From UBA935 sp031556725 (GTDB lineage: Bacteria > Bacillota > Clostridia > Lachnospirales > Lachnospiraceae), in the NCBI GenBank assembly GCA_031556725.1, contig JAVBSL010000030.1, forward strand, positions 1 through 64,000: a stretch of 64,000 bases of DNA, written 5' to 3'. Under the pieces are notes generated by a model, which worked only from the letters and a program-made list of their open reading frames with translations, did no database searches and was not told where the DNA came from. Below are positions 41,303-50,372 of this stretch, one piece after another. The translations under genes were made by a program, and so were the position numbers. Position 1 is the first letter of the stretch. Each line of letters opens with the position of its first letter.

Positions 41303-41647
41303 GGTTTGGGGTGTTAAATCCCTGCGTGTAGAAGGTGTCGCTCACGCCCCGGCTGCTCGAAGTTATTGGCAAGGAGCAGGACGTATCGTTTAAGCCCGTC
41401 AAATACAGCAAAATTCGCAACGGATGCTGCGTTCCAAGCACTCCGATTAGCCCAAAACGGCAACAATCTCGTCCAGAGGGACTCCATTGTAGCCTGGTCT
41501 GATCTGCGTGTTCACTTAAGGCATCCTCTTGCGATATTTTGTTGTATTTGACGGGCATAAGCGATACGTCCTGCGCCCCGCCAATAGTTTTGTGTGGTCT
41601 AGTTGCGAGCGGTACCCTCAACCCACAGGGATTTAACACCCCAAACC
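41303..41647. repeat. Inverted pair of a ~125-bp repeat
   Basis: Copy A (41303-41427, minus orientation) and copy B (41521-41647, plus) are inverted copies sharing GTATTTGACGGGC, an AGCGATACGTCCTGC segment, and GGGATTTAACACCCCAAACC. A shortened third copy (C) lies at 44335-44397. The copies contain no credible gene; the overlapping short frames are shadows. The 93-bp spacer is not repeated. The family may be a non-autonomous mobile repeat. Confidence 0.75.
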
Positions 41648-41656
41648 TTACGTTGT

Positions 41657-41853
41657 TTAGCAATTGCCAAAAATTCGGGTGCGGTATTTGCTCAGGGAAA
41701 AAAGGAGGAGCATACCCAGTAGGCCACAGGAGATTACTTCGCCGATGGTGACGGTGACGAAGGAGAACCAGAGGGGCTTGATGCCGTAGGCATAAAGTAA
41801 AACGAAGGGGACGATAATTGCATTAGCGGCAATGAAGTAAGGCAGGATAGTTG
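41657..41853 (-). pseudogene. Truncated queT remnant
   Basis: The minus strand encodes the queT C-terminus almost unchanged (ANAIIVPFVLLYAYGIKPLW, then WFSFVTVTIGEVISCGLLGM), ending with a stop at 41657-41659. Upstream it jumps directly to the ILPYF segment, so about 75 internal codons are deleted and the N-terminus is missing. The intact copy is at 44397-44894. The bases 3' of the stop (TTACGTTGT and the repeat) are also shared, so it is part of a segmental duplication. Confidence 0.85.
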
Positions 41854-41893
41854 GAAAAGCAAGTGTTGCGCCAATCTGTAAGAATCAGCCATC

Positions 41894-44116
41894 TTATTTT
41901 GTCTCCTTAACATATAAGCTGATTCGGTTTTCCATTATATCCACAGCTTCCGCCACTGTCTTAGCCCCGGTAAAATAGCTTTGAGCTTCTTCCCAGATAA
42001 TATTATATAGTTGGATATCTGTGCTATAGGGTGTATCCACGTTAAGAATTGTTTCTTTCAGCATCTCCCACTGCTCCGGCGGAGGGGGAACTACTTCAAT
42101 GGTGCCGGTGTTAAAAAAAGGTAATTCTTCGGCAAGACTTTTAAAATACTCCTCAAAAGCATCTTTTCTGACGGGAAAAATGCTAAAATCGGATTCCCAA
42201 ATTTCTTTTTGAAAATCTTCTTTTAAAAGTGTTCTGATAAATTCCCAAGCCACATCCTTGTGAGTGCTGTCGGAACTGATTGCATGAGCAGTCCTGGTCA
42301 TGAGGCGGCTTCCGTTTCCGTCCTTACTGGGATAACCGACCAGTGTAACCTCGTCTGCCAGAAAATTATATATATTGTGAAAGCTTCCTATACCAAACAA
42401 ACTGTTGTCCAGCCAGAGTTCTTCGGCGCGTTTGTCACAGAATTCATACTCATTAATATCCTCAAAACCGTTGGCAAATTCTAAAATTTTAATTAGCAGC
42501 TCACGGTCAAAAAAATTATCTTCTCGATTCCAATCCACCAACTGACTGAGTTGGATTGTCAGACAAATATTTAGTACATCTTCTTTTGTGCCAAAGTAAA
42601 AGACCTTCTCTTTTTGGGGGTGGTTATCCACATAATCAATCATTTCCTCAAGGTTCCAGTTTGTTTTATCTTCAACCTCGCTCTTTTTTCCTGAGAGGGT
42701 AAGCAGGAAAAAATTAGCCGGCATGGCATACAGCTTGCCCTCTGTTTCATACCCATGGATAATGTTTTCCAGAAAATCCTCTTTTTTTAGTTCGTCATCC
42801 CTCTCCATATAAGGGTGCAGATCCTCAAATATTCCTTTACCGGCATACTGTTCCAGCGGAAATCCCAAGTAATAAGGACTGAAGCCGAGCTGCTGAAAAT
42901 GTCCTATCGGCAAAGCTATTATATCAGGACAGTTTCCGGTTATAATATCCAACTGGAATTGCTGGTTGGTTTCTATGGCACCATTGATCGGATTGCCATC
43001 ACCGTATTTTTTGATTTTAATCTCATATTTTTCGCTGTCCCGGTTAAACTCCAGGATTTTGGTTTCAACGTCCGAATCCAACTGCCCCCCCATTACACCA
43101 TAAGTCAGAACCTTTTTTTCCGGCACCGGTTCTTCCTGAATGCCGATTGGTTTTAACAGAACGGCTTCCGGCTGTACGGGATCTGAAAAATCAATGGATA
43201 TAGTCAAAATACTGTCCTCTCCGGCAGCAGTAACAAGTCTGATACCGTCCCCACTTACATAGTAATCGACCCAATCTAAAACCTTCCTTTGACTGCCGGA
43301 GGCCGGATCATACTCATAAAGTGCTTCTCCGGTGCTGACCATAACGGCCTGATCGAGCCCTTCTCCCAGGCAGAACCGGGACGGCGGCTGTTCAAATTGC
43401 ATCACCGTTTCTTCCGGTACCTTTTTATTATAATCTATTTTTTGAAAACCTAATCCGCCCGGAGTACGGTAAGCCGCATATATATTACCATCCTTCCCTC
43501 GGCACATTCCATCCGGCAGTCCGAGATTATCAATATCACCGATTAGATTTCCGGCTTTATCAAGAATGAAAGTTCTGCTTTCGTCAGATGAAGACACCTG
43601 CAGATAGATATTGTCTTCTTCATCTGTTTCCATAAAAGAAATTCCGATGCTTTCCGATAAGTTCAAAGCATCGGAAATATTATAATTTCCTGTTATCTCC
43701 CCGGCCTGATTCAGGTTTTTTAAGAATAATTCCTGACTGTCGCCGGCTGATGAATTGATGGCAGAAACAAAGCAGACGCCGCCATACGTGTCAATAGCTA
43801 TTTTTAAAACAGTCTCTCCGGCTTCGGCCTGCCATAGCAGTGTTTCACCTTCTTTATTTGTTGCAGTATAGAAAAAAATTCCCCGGATATCCGTTTCACC
43901 CGGTACCGGTGCAGAAAAATAAAAAGCTCCTTCTCTTGCGGCCATAGCACTTATATTGCTATATTCCTGAAAGGGAATAAATTCTGCGGCATACTTTATT
44001 CCGTCATCTTGTGCTTCCGGATCCGGTCCGCTTTCCGATCCTTTTACCGATCGGCATCCTCCAAATAACGTAGCAATAATAATAAGCCAGACTAAAAAAA
44101 TCTTTTTTCTATTCAT
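41894..44116 (-). CDS. Solute-binding lipoprotein with N-terminal sensor-like domain
   Basis: 740-residue lipoprotein. The signal peptide ends in lipobox LFGGC with the lipidated Cys at residue 21. Residues ~35-330 have repeated strand patterns like a beta-propeller. Residues ~340-740 resemble an ABC-type carbohydrate solute-binding domain (DIIALPIGHFQQLG, AHAISSDSTHKDVAWEFI). No permease or ATPase genes adjoin it. ATG 44116 with GGAGGCGAGT upstream is used rather than 44140. It lies between an intact queT and a truncated copy. Confidence 0.8.
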   Translation of the reverse strand: MNRKKIFLVWLIIIATLFGGCRSVKGSESGPDPEAQDDGIKYAAEFIPFQEYSNISAMAAREGAFYFSAPVPGETDIRGIFFYTATNKEGETLLWQAEAGETVLKIAIDTYGGVCFVSAINSSAGDSQELFLKNLNQAGEITGNYNISDALNLSESIGISFMETDEEDNIYLQVSSSDESRTFILDKAGNLIGDIDNLGLPDGMCRGKDGNIYAAYRTPGGLGFQKIDYNKKVPEETVMQFEQPPSRFCLGEGLDQAVMVSTGEALYEYDPASGSQRKVLDWVDYYVSGDGIRLVTAAGEDSILTISIDFSDPVQPEAVLLKPIGIQEEPVPEKKVLTYGVMGGQLDSDVETKILEFNRDSEKYEIKIKKYGDGNPINGAIETNQQFQLDIITGNCPDIIALPIGHFQQLGFSPYYLGFPLEQYAGKGIFEDLHPYMERDDELKKEDFLENIIHGYETEGKLYAMPANFFLLTLSGKKSEVEDKTNWNLEEMIDYVDNHPQKEKVFYFGTKEDVLNICLTIQLSQLVDWNREDNFFDRELLIKILEFANGFEDINEYEFCDKRAEELWLDNSLFGIGSFHNIYNFLADEVTLVGYPSKDGNGSRLMTRTAHAISSDSTHKDVAWEFIRTLLKEDFQKEIWESDFSIFPVRKDAFEEYFKSLAEELPFFNTGTIEVVPPPPEQWEMLKETILNVDTPYSTDIQLYNIIWEEAQSYFTGAKTVAEAVDIMENRISLYVKETK

Positions 44117-44170
44117 ACTCGCCTCCAATTTTGCAAACATTCCTTCGTCAAAAAAGATACTTTATACCGA

Positions 44171-44276
44171 TTATACATGTTTCGTTTTCTGATTACAAGA
44201 CAGTATGTTTGCGCAACCGCTTAGCATGGTCAGCACCATGATACCTGAAACCATAATATGCAATAATTTTTTTCAT
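44171..44276 (-). pseudogene. Broken lipoprotein signal peptide remnant
   Basis: GGGAGGAGTTATTTTT precedes ATG 44276, which opens with MKKIIAYY. In the next frame, MVSGIMVLTMLSGCAN is a convincing hydrophobic segment with an LSGC lipobox, running to a stop at 44171. A single frameshift would join the two into a lipoprotein signal peptide that ends after ~35 residues. It appears to be the decayed start of a lost lipoprotein. A real 27-residue peptide in the first frame is possible but unlikely. Confidence 0.45.
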
Positions 44277-44334
44277 AAAAATAACTCCTCCCTATGGAAT
44301 TACTTAACCATAAAAGGAGGAGCTATATTTTAAT

Positions 44335-44397
44335 TTTGTTGTATTTGACGGGCGTGAGCGACACCTTCTACCCACAGGGATTTAACACCCCAAACCT
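44335..44397 (+). repeat. Third, shortened copy of the patch repeat
   Basis: Copy C shares TTTTGTTGTATTTGACGGGC with copies A and B and then jumps to GTGAGCGACACC and GGGATTTAACACCCCAAACC. The missing middle lies between two similar strings (GGGC-t-AGCGAYAC), consistent with loss by short-repeat recombination. It abuts the 3' end of queT, just as copy B abuts the queT remnant. Confidence 0.7.
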
Positions 44398-44894
44398 TAC
44401 GTTGTCCAGTAATCGCCAAAAATTTGGGTGCGATATTTGCTCAGGGAAAAGAGCAGGATCATACCCAGCAGGCCGCAGGAAATTACTTCGCCGATGGTGA
44501 CGGTGACGAAGGAGAACCAGAGGGGTCTGATGCCGTAGGCATAAAGTAAGACGAAAGGTACAATGATAGCGTTGGCTATTATTGGCGGGACAGGTGCAAG
44601 CCATTTGTTTCGGCGAAGCAGAAAGGTGATTATGGCGCCGATTAGGGTGGCCAGGCTGCCGAAGATGATGTCAGGCAGGGCACAGCCGGTTAGGATGTTG
44701 CTTAACAGGCAGCCCACGGCTAAGCCGGGGATGGCAGCGGGGGTGAAGTAAGGCAGGATGGTGAGGGCCTCGGAAAAGCGGACCTGGACAGCATAGTTGG
44801 CAAGGCCGAAGGCATTGGCAACGAAGGTCAGTACGACGTAAAGAGCGGCAATCATAGCCGCCTGGGTCAGAAATAGAACGTTTTGATTTTTCAT
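44397..44894 (-). CDS. queT: QueT-family queuosine precursor transporter
   Basis: 165-residue membrane protein of the QueT (ECF S-component) family, which imports queuosine precursors such as preQ1 with a shared energising module encoded elsewhere. Five to six hydrophobic segments are visible, along with the family N-terminus (LFLTQAAMIAALYVVLTF) and RFSEALTILPYF. ATG 44894 with CTAGGAGAAAAATCT is used over 44942. It has its own promoter and a structured leader. Confidence 0.88.
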   Translation of the reverse strand: MKNQNVLFLTQAAMIAALYVVLTFVANAFGLANYAVQVRFSEALTILPYFTPAAIPGLAVGCLLSNILTGCALPDIIFGSLATLIGAIITFLLRRNKWLAPVPPIIANAIIVPFVLLYAYGIRPLWFSFVTVTIGEVISCGLLGMILLFSLSKYRTQIFGDYWTT

Positions 44895-45019
44895 AGATTT
44901 TTCTCCTAGTTTTGTTTTACGTGTGGATGGTTTCGAACACACGGATATTTGGTCGCAAATCCTTTTATTTATAGGGTTTGTGACCTTATTTAGTATAACA
45001 GGAAGCGGAGAATTGTCAA
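44895..45019 (-). promoter_or_regulatory. queT promoter and structured leader
   Basis: On the minus strand TTGACA (45014-45019), 16-bp spacer and TATACT (44992-44997). The leader then folds into two hairpins: GGTC-CAAA-CC with GG-TTTG-GACC (about 44950-44985), and CGTGTG with CACACG (about 44919-44943). A preQ1 riboswitch would be expected here. The bases ACAAACCCTATAAATAAAAGG are loosely preQ1-I-like, but I cannot fit the full consensus. Confidence 0.5.
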
Positions 45020-45043
45020 GTCATGGAGTTGCTTGGCGTACTA

Positions 45044-47455
45044 CTACTTTATTACAATATTCACAATCCGTCCCGGGACGTAAACTTCCTTTATAATGTT
45101 GCCTGCCAGTTTATCGCCAAGTGCTTCTTTGGCTTTTTGGATTACCGTTTCTTTTGCTTCATCCTTTTCCGTAGAGATTGTCGCTTTCATCTTTCCGTTC
45201 AGTTGAACAGCGATTTCTATTACTGAATCAATGGTTTTTGCTTCATTATATTCCGGCCAGCGGGTTTGGTAAATATATCCTGAAAAACCGGCATTATCCC
45301 ACAATTCCTCGGTAATATGAGGGGCAACCGGGTTTAACAAGATTAACAGGGTTCGATATTCTCCGAAGGTGACAGAATTTTTCTTATAAAAATCATTGAT
45401 TAAAGCCATCATGGCAGCGATAGCAGTATTAAATTTTAAGTTTTCAAAATCATTGCTGATTTTTTTTATGGTCTGATGCATCCGGGTTTCCAGATCAGTG
45501 CTGTAGCCATCACCGGGGGTAAGGATATCCTGCAGCTTCCAGACTCGTTCAAGGAAGCGGCGGCAGCCCTTGACGCCATCCTCCGACCAGGAGGCACTTA
45601 GCTCAAAAGCGCCAATGAACATTTCATAGGTTCTCAGAGTATCCGCACCATATTCATTGATAATATCATCAGGGTTTACCACATTCCCTCTGGATTTTGA
45701 CATTTTTTCGCCATTGTTGCCTAAGATCATTCCATGACTGGTTCGTTTCTGATATGGTTCCGGACAGTTAACCACCTTTTGGTCATAAAGAAATTTGTGC
45801 CAGAACCGAGAGTAAAGCAGGTGCAGGGTGGTGTGTTCCATGCCGCCGTTGTACCAATCTACAGGCATCCAGTATTCTAAAGCTTCACGGCTGGCTAAAG
45901 CTTCCTTGTTATCAGGATCGGTATATCTCAAAAAATACCAGGAAGAACCTGCCCATTGGGGCATGGTATCGGTTTCCCTTTTTGCCGTACCACCGCAGCA
46001 GGGGCAGGTAGTGTTCACCCATTCAGTCATGGCAGCTAAGGGCGATTCACCGGTGTCAGTAGGCATATAACTTTCTACTTCCGGCAGGGTCAACGGTAAC
46101 TCGTTTTCATTTAAAGCAACATAACCACATTTACTACAAGAAACGATGGGTATTGGTTCACCCCAATAACGCTGCCGGGAAAATACCCAGTCGCGTAATT
46201 TATAATTGGTCTTGCTGCTACCGATTCCTTTTTCTTCCAAAAACGAAACAATTACCTTTTTAGCTTCAGTTACGGAAAGACCGTTTAAGAAGTCGGAATT
46301 AACCAGTGTTCCGGTTTCTACATCAGTAAATGCGGCTTCTTCCACATTGACCGGGCTGCCGGCAACAACCTCCACAATAAGCATTTGAAATTTTTTGGCA
46401 AATTCCCAATCCCGTTCGTCGTGGGCAGGAACAGCCATAATGGCACCGGTTCCATAGGTCATTAAAACGTAGTCGGAAATCCAGATGGGTATTTCTCGGT
46501 TATTTACCGGATTGGTTGCAGTAATTCCTTCCAGCATGATACCGGTTTTATCCTTTATCAGTTCCGTACGTTCAAAATCTGATTTTTGGGCAGCAGCTTC
46601 CCGATAAGCAACAATTTCATCCCAATTCTCCAGTTCGGTCTGATATTTATCTACTAAAGGATGCTCAGGGGAGATAACCATATAGGTGGCACCGAATAAA
46701 GTATCTGGTCTGGTTGTATATACCCGCAGCTTATCTTCCTTACCGGTCAGGGTGAAGTTGACTTCGGCACCCAGGGACCTGCCGATCCAGTTTTTCTGGG
46801 AAACCTTTACACGTTCAATATAGTCCACCATAGCCAGATCATCAATCAGTTTCCCGGCATACTCGGTTATTTTCAGCATCCACTGGCTTTTGACCCGGCG
46901 TACCACTTCGGAACCGCAGCGTTCGCAGACACCGTTCACCACTTCTTCATTGGCCAGGCCAACCTTGCAGGAGGTACACCAATTGATGGGCATTTCGCTT
47001 TTATATGCCAGTCCGGCGTTAAATAATTTCAGAAAAATCCATTGCGTCCATTTATAGTATTCGGGATCTGTGGTATTTACCTCCCGGTTCCAATCAAAGG
47101 AATAACCTAAGGAATGCAATTGGCTTTTAAATCGTGCGACATTGTTTCGGGTGACAATCTTGGGATGAATATGGTTCTGGATGGCATAATTCTCGGTGGG
47201 CAGTCCAAAGGCATCCCAGCCCATGGGATAAAGGACATTGTACCCCTGCATTCGGCGTTTGCGGGCAACAATATCCAGAGCAGTATAAGGTCGGGGATGA
47301 CCCACATGAAGTCCCTGGCCGGAGGGATAGGGGAATTCTACCAGGGCGTAAAATTTGGGTTTAGAATAATCGTTGACAGTCTTAAAAGCTTCTTCCCGAT
47401 CCCAGACGGCCTGCCATTTTTGCTCTACTTCTTTGTGGTTGTAAGGTACTGACAT
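45044..47455 (-). CDS. leuS: Leucyl-tRNA synthetase
   Basis: 803-residue class I synthetase charging tRNA-Leu. The HIGH-type motif is in GLHVGHPRPYTALD near residue 50, the editing domain has the threonine-rich TTRPDTLFGATYM, and KMSKS is near residue 583. ATG 47455 with ACAGGAGGAAATAAAA is used. Controlled by the T-box leader upstream. Confidence 0.97.
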   Translation of the reverse strand: MSVPYNHKEVEQKWQAVWDREEAFKTVNDYSKPKFYALVEFPYPSGQGLHVGHPRPYTALDIVARKRRMQGYNVLYPMGWDAFGLPTENYAIQNHIHPKIVTRNNVARFKSQLHSLGYSFDWNREVNTTDPEYYKWTQWIFLKLFNAGLAYKSEMPINWCTSCKVGLANEEVVNGVCERCGSEVVRRVKSQWMLKITEYAGKLIDDLAMVDYIERVKVSQKNWIGRSLGAEVNFTLTGKEDKLRVYTTRPDTLFGATYMVISPEHPLVDKYQTELENWDEIVAYREAAAQKSDFERTELIKDKTGIMLEGITATNPVNNREIPIWISDYVLMTYGTGAIMAVPAHDERDWEFAKKFQMLIVEVVAGSPVNVEEAAFTDVETGTLVNSDFLNGLSVTEAKKVIVSFLEEKGIGSSKTNYKLRDWVFSRQRYWGEPIPIVSCSKCGYVALNENELPLTLPEVESYMPTDTGESPLAAMTEWVNTTCPCCGGTAKRETDTMPQWAGSSWYFLRYTDPDNKEALASREALEYWMPVDWYNGGMEHTTLHLLYSRFWHKFLYDQKVVNCPEPYQKRTSHGMILGNNGEKMSKSRGNVVNPDDIINEYGADTLRTYEMFIGAFELSASWSEDGVKGCRRFLERVWKLQDILTPGDGYSTDLETRMHQTIKKISNDFENLKFNTAIAAMMALINDFYKKNSVTFGEYRTLLILLNPVAPHITEELWDNAGFSGYIYQTRWPEYNEAKTIDSVIEIAVQLNGKMKATISTEKDEAKETVIQKAKEALGDKLAGNIIKEVYVPGRIVNIVIK

Positions 47456-47478
47456 TTTTATTTCCTCCTGTTTCAAAC

Positions 47479-47762
47479 AAAAAAAGCCCATTTCGTATTA
47501 GAGACGAAAGGGCTTGTTTTTCCGTGGTACCACTCTATTTCACCGGATCAGCGAGCCGGTGCACTTAAAATCGATAACGGGATGGACCGCCCAGTACTAC
47601 TTGCATTTCGTACAGGGAACTCCGAGGTGAGTTGGGAACACTGCGCTGTTACCTTACACCTGCCGGTAACTCTCTGAAAGCCTGATGTTCTTATTAATCC
47701 TCTTCTTTGTTTTTATATTATAAAATTATAGCTATTCTAGCGTGTTTCAATTGTTCTGTCAA
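47479..47762 (-). promoter_or_regulatory. Leucine T-box riboswitch with promoter and terminator
   Basis: On the minus strand TTGACA (47757-47762), 17-bp spacer and TAGAAT (47734-47739) drive the leader. Stem I contains CTCACCTCGGAG with a CUC leucine specifier near 47620. The T-box sequence GAGTGGTACCACGG lies at 47522-47535 and the terminator stem AAGCCC-TTCGT / ACGAA-GGGCTT plus T-run at 47479-47516. Uncharged tRNA-Leu should favour the antiterminator and leuS expression. Confidence 0.92.
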
Positions 47763-47796
47763 GTTATGTTTGCAAACCAGGTATAGTGAAGAATTT

Positions 47797-49155
47797 TTAG
47801 ATGGTCTTCTTGGTTAGCCATACGCCGGATCGATACCGAACATAAAAGATAACTGTTCGGGCAGCCCATTCAATTCCCATACAGATCCATACACCCTGTA
47901 CGCCCAATCCTAAGGGAATGGCGGCCAGATAGCCAAGACCAACGCGGAATATCCACATGGTAATCAGTGACACCACCGAACTGAAGGTGGCATCTCCGGC
48001 CGAACGCAGCACTGCCGGCATAACATTAGACATAGACCAGAAGAAGGGCATTGGAATCACGGCAATCCAAATCAACTGATAAATCAGCGACAATGTATTG
48101 GCCGGTGCCTGATACAATTTTAGTACCAGCGGCATCAGCGGCATGAAAACCAGCAGGGATATGATTGAAATAAAAGTTCCCAGCCAGACCATTTTCATTC
48201 CATAGCGTTTAGCCAAAGCGGTATCACCGGCGCCGATACACTGGCCGATGACAGTGACAGCCAGGGTACTGGTGGCCATTCCGGCGGCAAATAAAAGTGA
48301 AAAAGCCGAACTGGCAATGGCATTGGCGGCAACGCTGACGGTTCCAAGTAAAACAATATACGTTTGAACAAGCATTCCTCCGCCATTGAAAAAAACCTGC
48401 TCCAGTGCAAAAGGAATCCCTACTTTAAAAATCGACCTTAAAATAGGAATGTCCAGGTGAAAAATATCTTTAAGGAAAAGACGGAAGGGATTCCCAGGCC
48501 GCAAAATTAAAAAGACCGCAGCGCTTCCGCCGATAAAGCGGGCTATCAGCAGAGAAAGAATCGTTCCCAGGATATCCAGGTGCAGAATATTTATAAAAAG
48601 TAAACTTAAAAACAAATGAACTAAATTAATGATCATTGTTAATTTCAGGCAGGTTTTTGTTTCTCCATATCCGCGAAACACTGAGAAGGCCCCCAGATAG
48701 AAGGAGAGCAACATAAAAGAAACTGACACACCGATCAGGTAGCTGACAGCCTTTTCTTTTACCGCAATATCTGCCGAGCCAAACAGAGAGTAGACCAGGG
48801 GGTGAGCAAAAACAATCAACAGGGCATTAAAAAAAACCGCTGAGAGACTGGTGGCCAACATAACCTGTCCGGATGCCTGGCGCATCTTAGCAGCATCACC
48901 ACGGCCTTTGTACTGTGCTACAACCACCGTACCGCCGGCAGCAATAGCATTGAATACGGAGTAGATCATCATCGATAAAGGGGTAACCAAACTAACTGCT
49001 GAGACCGATTCCTGACTGGAGGAGCTGATCATAGCAGTAGTCAGCAGATTAATAATATAGATAAAAAACATATCCAGGATCAGAGGCCCCAGCATCCCAA
49101 AGATATTATTATAGGTAAACTGGTTGCTGCTGAAATGACGTTCCAGAAATTTCAT
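47797..49155 (-). CDS. MATE-family efflux transporter
   Basis: 452-residue membrane protein with about 12 hydrophobic segments in two related halves, typical of MATE cation-coupled multidrug exporters. MIYSVFNAIAAGGTVVVAQ and the FFSMSNVMPAVLRSAGDA-like second-half motif are seen. The substrate is unknown. The start has a weak Shine-Dalgarno site (TAGGGCATAATTTT). It follows the prs gene with a 15-bp gap. Confidence 0.92.
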   Translation of the reverse strand: MKFLERHFSSNQFTYNNIFGMLGPLILDMFFIYIINLLTTAMISSSSQESVSAVSLVTPLSMMIYSVFNAIAAGGTVVVAQYKGRGDAAKMRQASGQVMLATSLSAVFFNALLIVFAHPLVYSLFGSADIAVKEKAVSYLIGVSVSFMLLSFYLGAFSVFRGYGETKTCLKLTMIINLVHLFLSLLFINILHLDILGTILSLLIARFIGGSAAVFLILRPGNPFRLFLKDIFHLDIPILRSIFKVGIPFALEQVFFNGGGMLVQTYIVLLGTVSVAANAIASSAFSLLFAAGMATSTLAVTVIGQCIGAGDTALAKRYGMKMVWLGTFISIISLLVFMPLMPLVLKLYQAPANTLSLIYQLIWIAVIPMPFFWSMSNVMPAVLRSAGDATFSSVVSLITMWIFRVGLGYLAAIPLGLGVQGVWICMGIEWAARTVIFYVRYRSGVWLTKKTI

Positions 49156-49170
49156 AAAATTATGCCCTAC

Positions 49171-50361
49171 TTAGTTGATGGGTATTCCCTCTTTATATCT
49201 GGCCACTACGTTTTGGATGCGCTCATTGGGATTCAATAAGTCACTAATCGAAGCGTCGTGATTTAAGGTATCGATCAGATAAGCAATATATTTGCTCATA
49301 TCACAATCAATATACCATTCCCGTTCCAAAAGTTCGGGGGTCTGATAAATCAGGTTGGTGGTCAGTACCCGGTCAATCATGCCGCTTTCGTAAGCTTTAT
49401 CAAAACGATCCAGACCATTGGTAAAAAGACCGAAGGTGGCACAGATAAAAATCTTGCCGGCTTTGCGTTCCTTCAGGGCGGTGGCAACTTCAAGAGCACT
49501 CTCACCGGAAGAAATCATATCATCAATAATAATCATATCTTTGCCTTCCACATCGGTTCCCAGGAATTCATGAGCAACGATGGGATTGCGTCCATTTACA
49601 ATCTTGGTGTAGTCACGCCGTTTATAGAACATACCCATATCCAATCCCAACACGTTGGCTATATAGATCGCCCGGCTCATACCGCCTTCATCGGGACTGA
49701 TGGCCATCATATGACCGGAATCAATTTTTAAGTCAGCTACATTTTTCAGCAAGCCTTTGATAAACTGGTAAGCCGGCTGAACGGTTTCAAAGCCGTGCAG
49801 GGGAATTGCATTTTGTACCCGGGGATCGTGGGCATCAAAGGTAATGATATTATCAACGCCCATATGGACCATTTCCTGTAGCGCCAGAGCACAGTCAAGG
49901 GATTCACGGGCAGTGCGTTTATGTTGTCTGCTTTCATAAAGAAAAGGCATGAAAACAGTAATTCTTCTGGCCTTTCCACCTACGGCGGCAATGATTCTCT
50001 TCAAATCCTGATAGTGATCATCAGGGGACATATGGTTTTCACTGCCAAAAAGAGAATAGGTCAGGCTGTAGTTACATACATCCACAAGCAGATACAGGTC
50101 GGTACCTCTTACCGATTCCTGAATAACGCCTTTGGCTTCACCGGTACCGAAACGGGGTACCTTAGCCTTTAATATATAGGAATCTCGCTGGTATCCGGCA
50201 AAAGCCAGGCTGTCTTTGTGTTCACTTTCCCGGACAGTCCGCCAATCGACAAGATAACCGTTAACTTTTTCGCCAAGGGACTTACAGCCCTCCAAAGGAA
50301 TGATACCGAGAGAACCCACAGGGATGGTCTCCAGATTTCGTTTTTCCTCGCGCTTTGACAT
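49171..50361 (-). CDS. prs: Ribose-phosphate pyrophosphokinase
   Basis: 396-residue PRPP synthase, supplying PRPP for nucleotide and amino acid synthesis. The PRPP-binding loop IIDDMISSGESALEVATALKE is intact, and the divalent-metal and ATP regions lie in FDAHDPRVQNA and VDVCNYS. It is longer than the common ~315-residue form and has an N-terminal extension. ATG 50361 with GAGGAGCTTTATT is used. It follows the DnaI-type gene by 11 bp. Confidence 0.88.
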   Translation of the reverse strand: MSKREEKRNLETIPVGSLGIIPLEGCKSLGEKVNGYLVDWRTVRESEHKDSLAFAGYQRDSYILKAKVPRFGTGEAKGVIQESVRGTDLYLLVDVCNYSLTYSLFGSENHMSPDDHYQDLKRIIAAVGGKARRITVFMPFLYESRQHKRTARESLDCALALQEMVHMGVDNIITFDAHDPRVQNAIPLHGFETVQPAYQFIKGLLKNVADLKIDSGHMMAISPDEGGMSRAIYIANVLGLDMGMFYKRRDYTKIVNGRNPIVAHEFLGTDVEGKDMIIIDDMISSGESALEVATALKERKAGKIFICATFGLFTNGLDRFDKAYESGMIDRVLTTNLIYQTPELLEREWYIDCDMSKYIAYLIDTLNHDASISDLLNPNERIQNVVARYKEGIPIN

Positions 50362-50372
50362 AATAAAGCTCC

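Noticed and set aside
41366..41751. Short plus-strand frames with a repeated YLTG...GFNTPN peptide
   Set aside because: The shared peptide is only the translation of the DNA repeat copies; frames lack ribosome sites and differ in reading frame between copies.
44294..44500. 68-residue plus-strand frame over queT 3' end
   Set aside because: It is antisense to queT and a repeat translation. The GGAGGAG before it is not correctly placed relative to a start codon.
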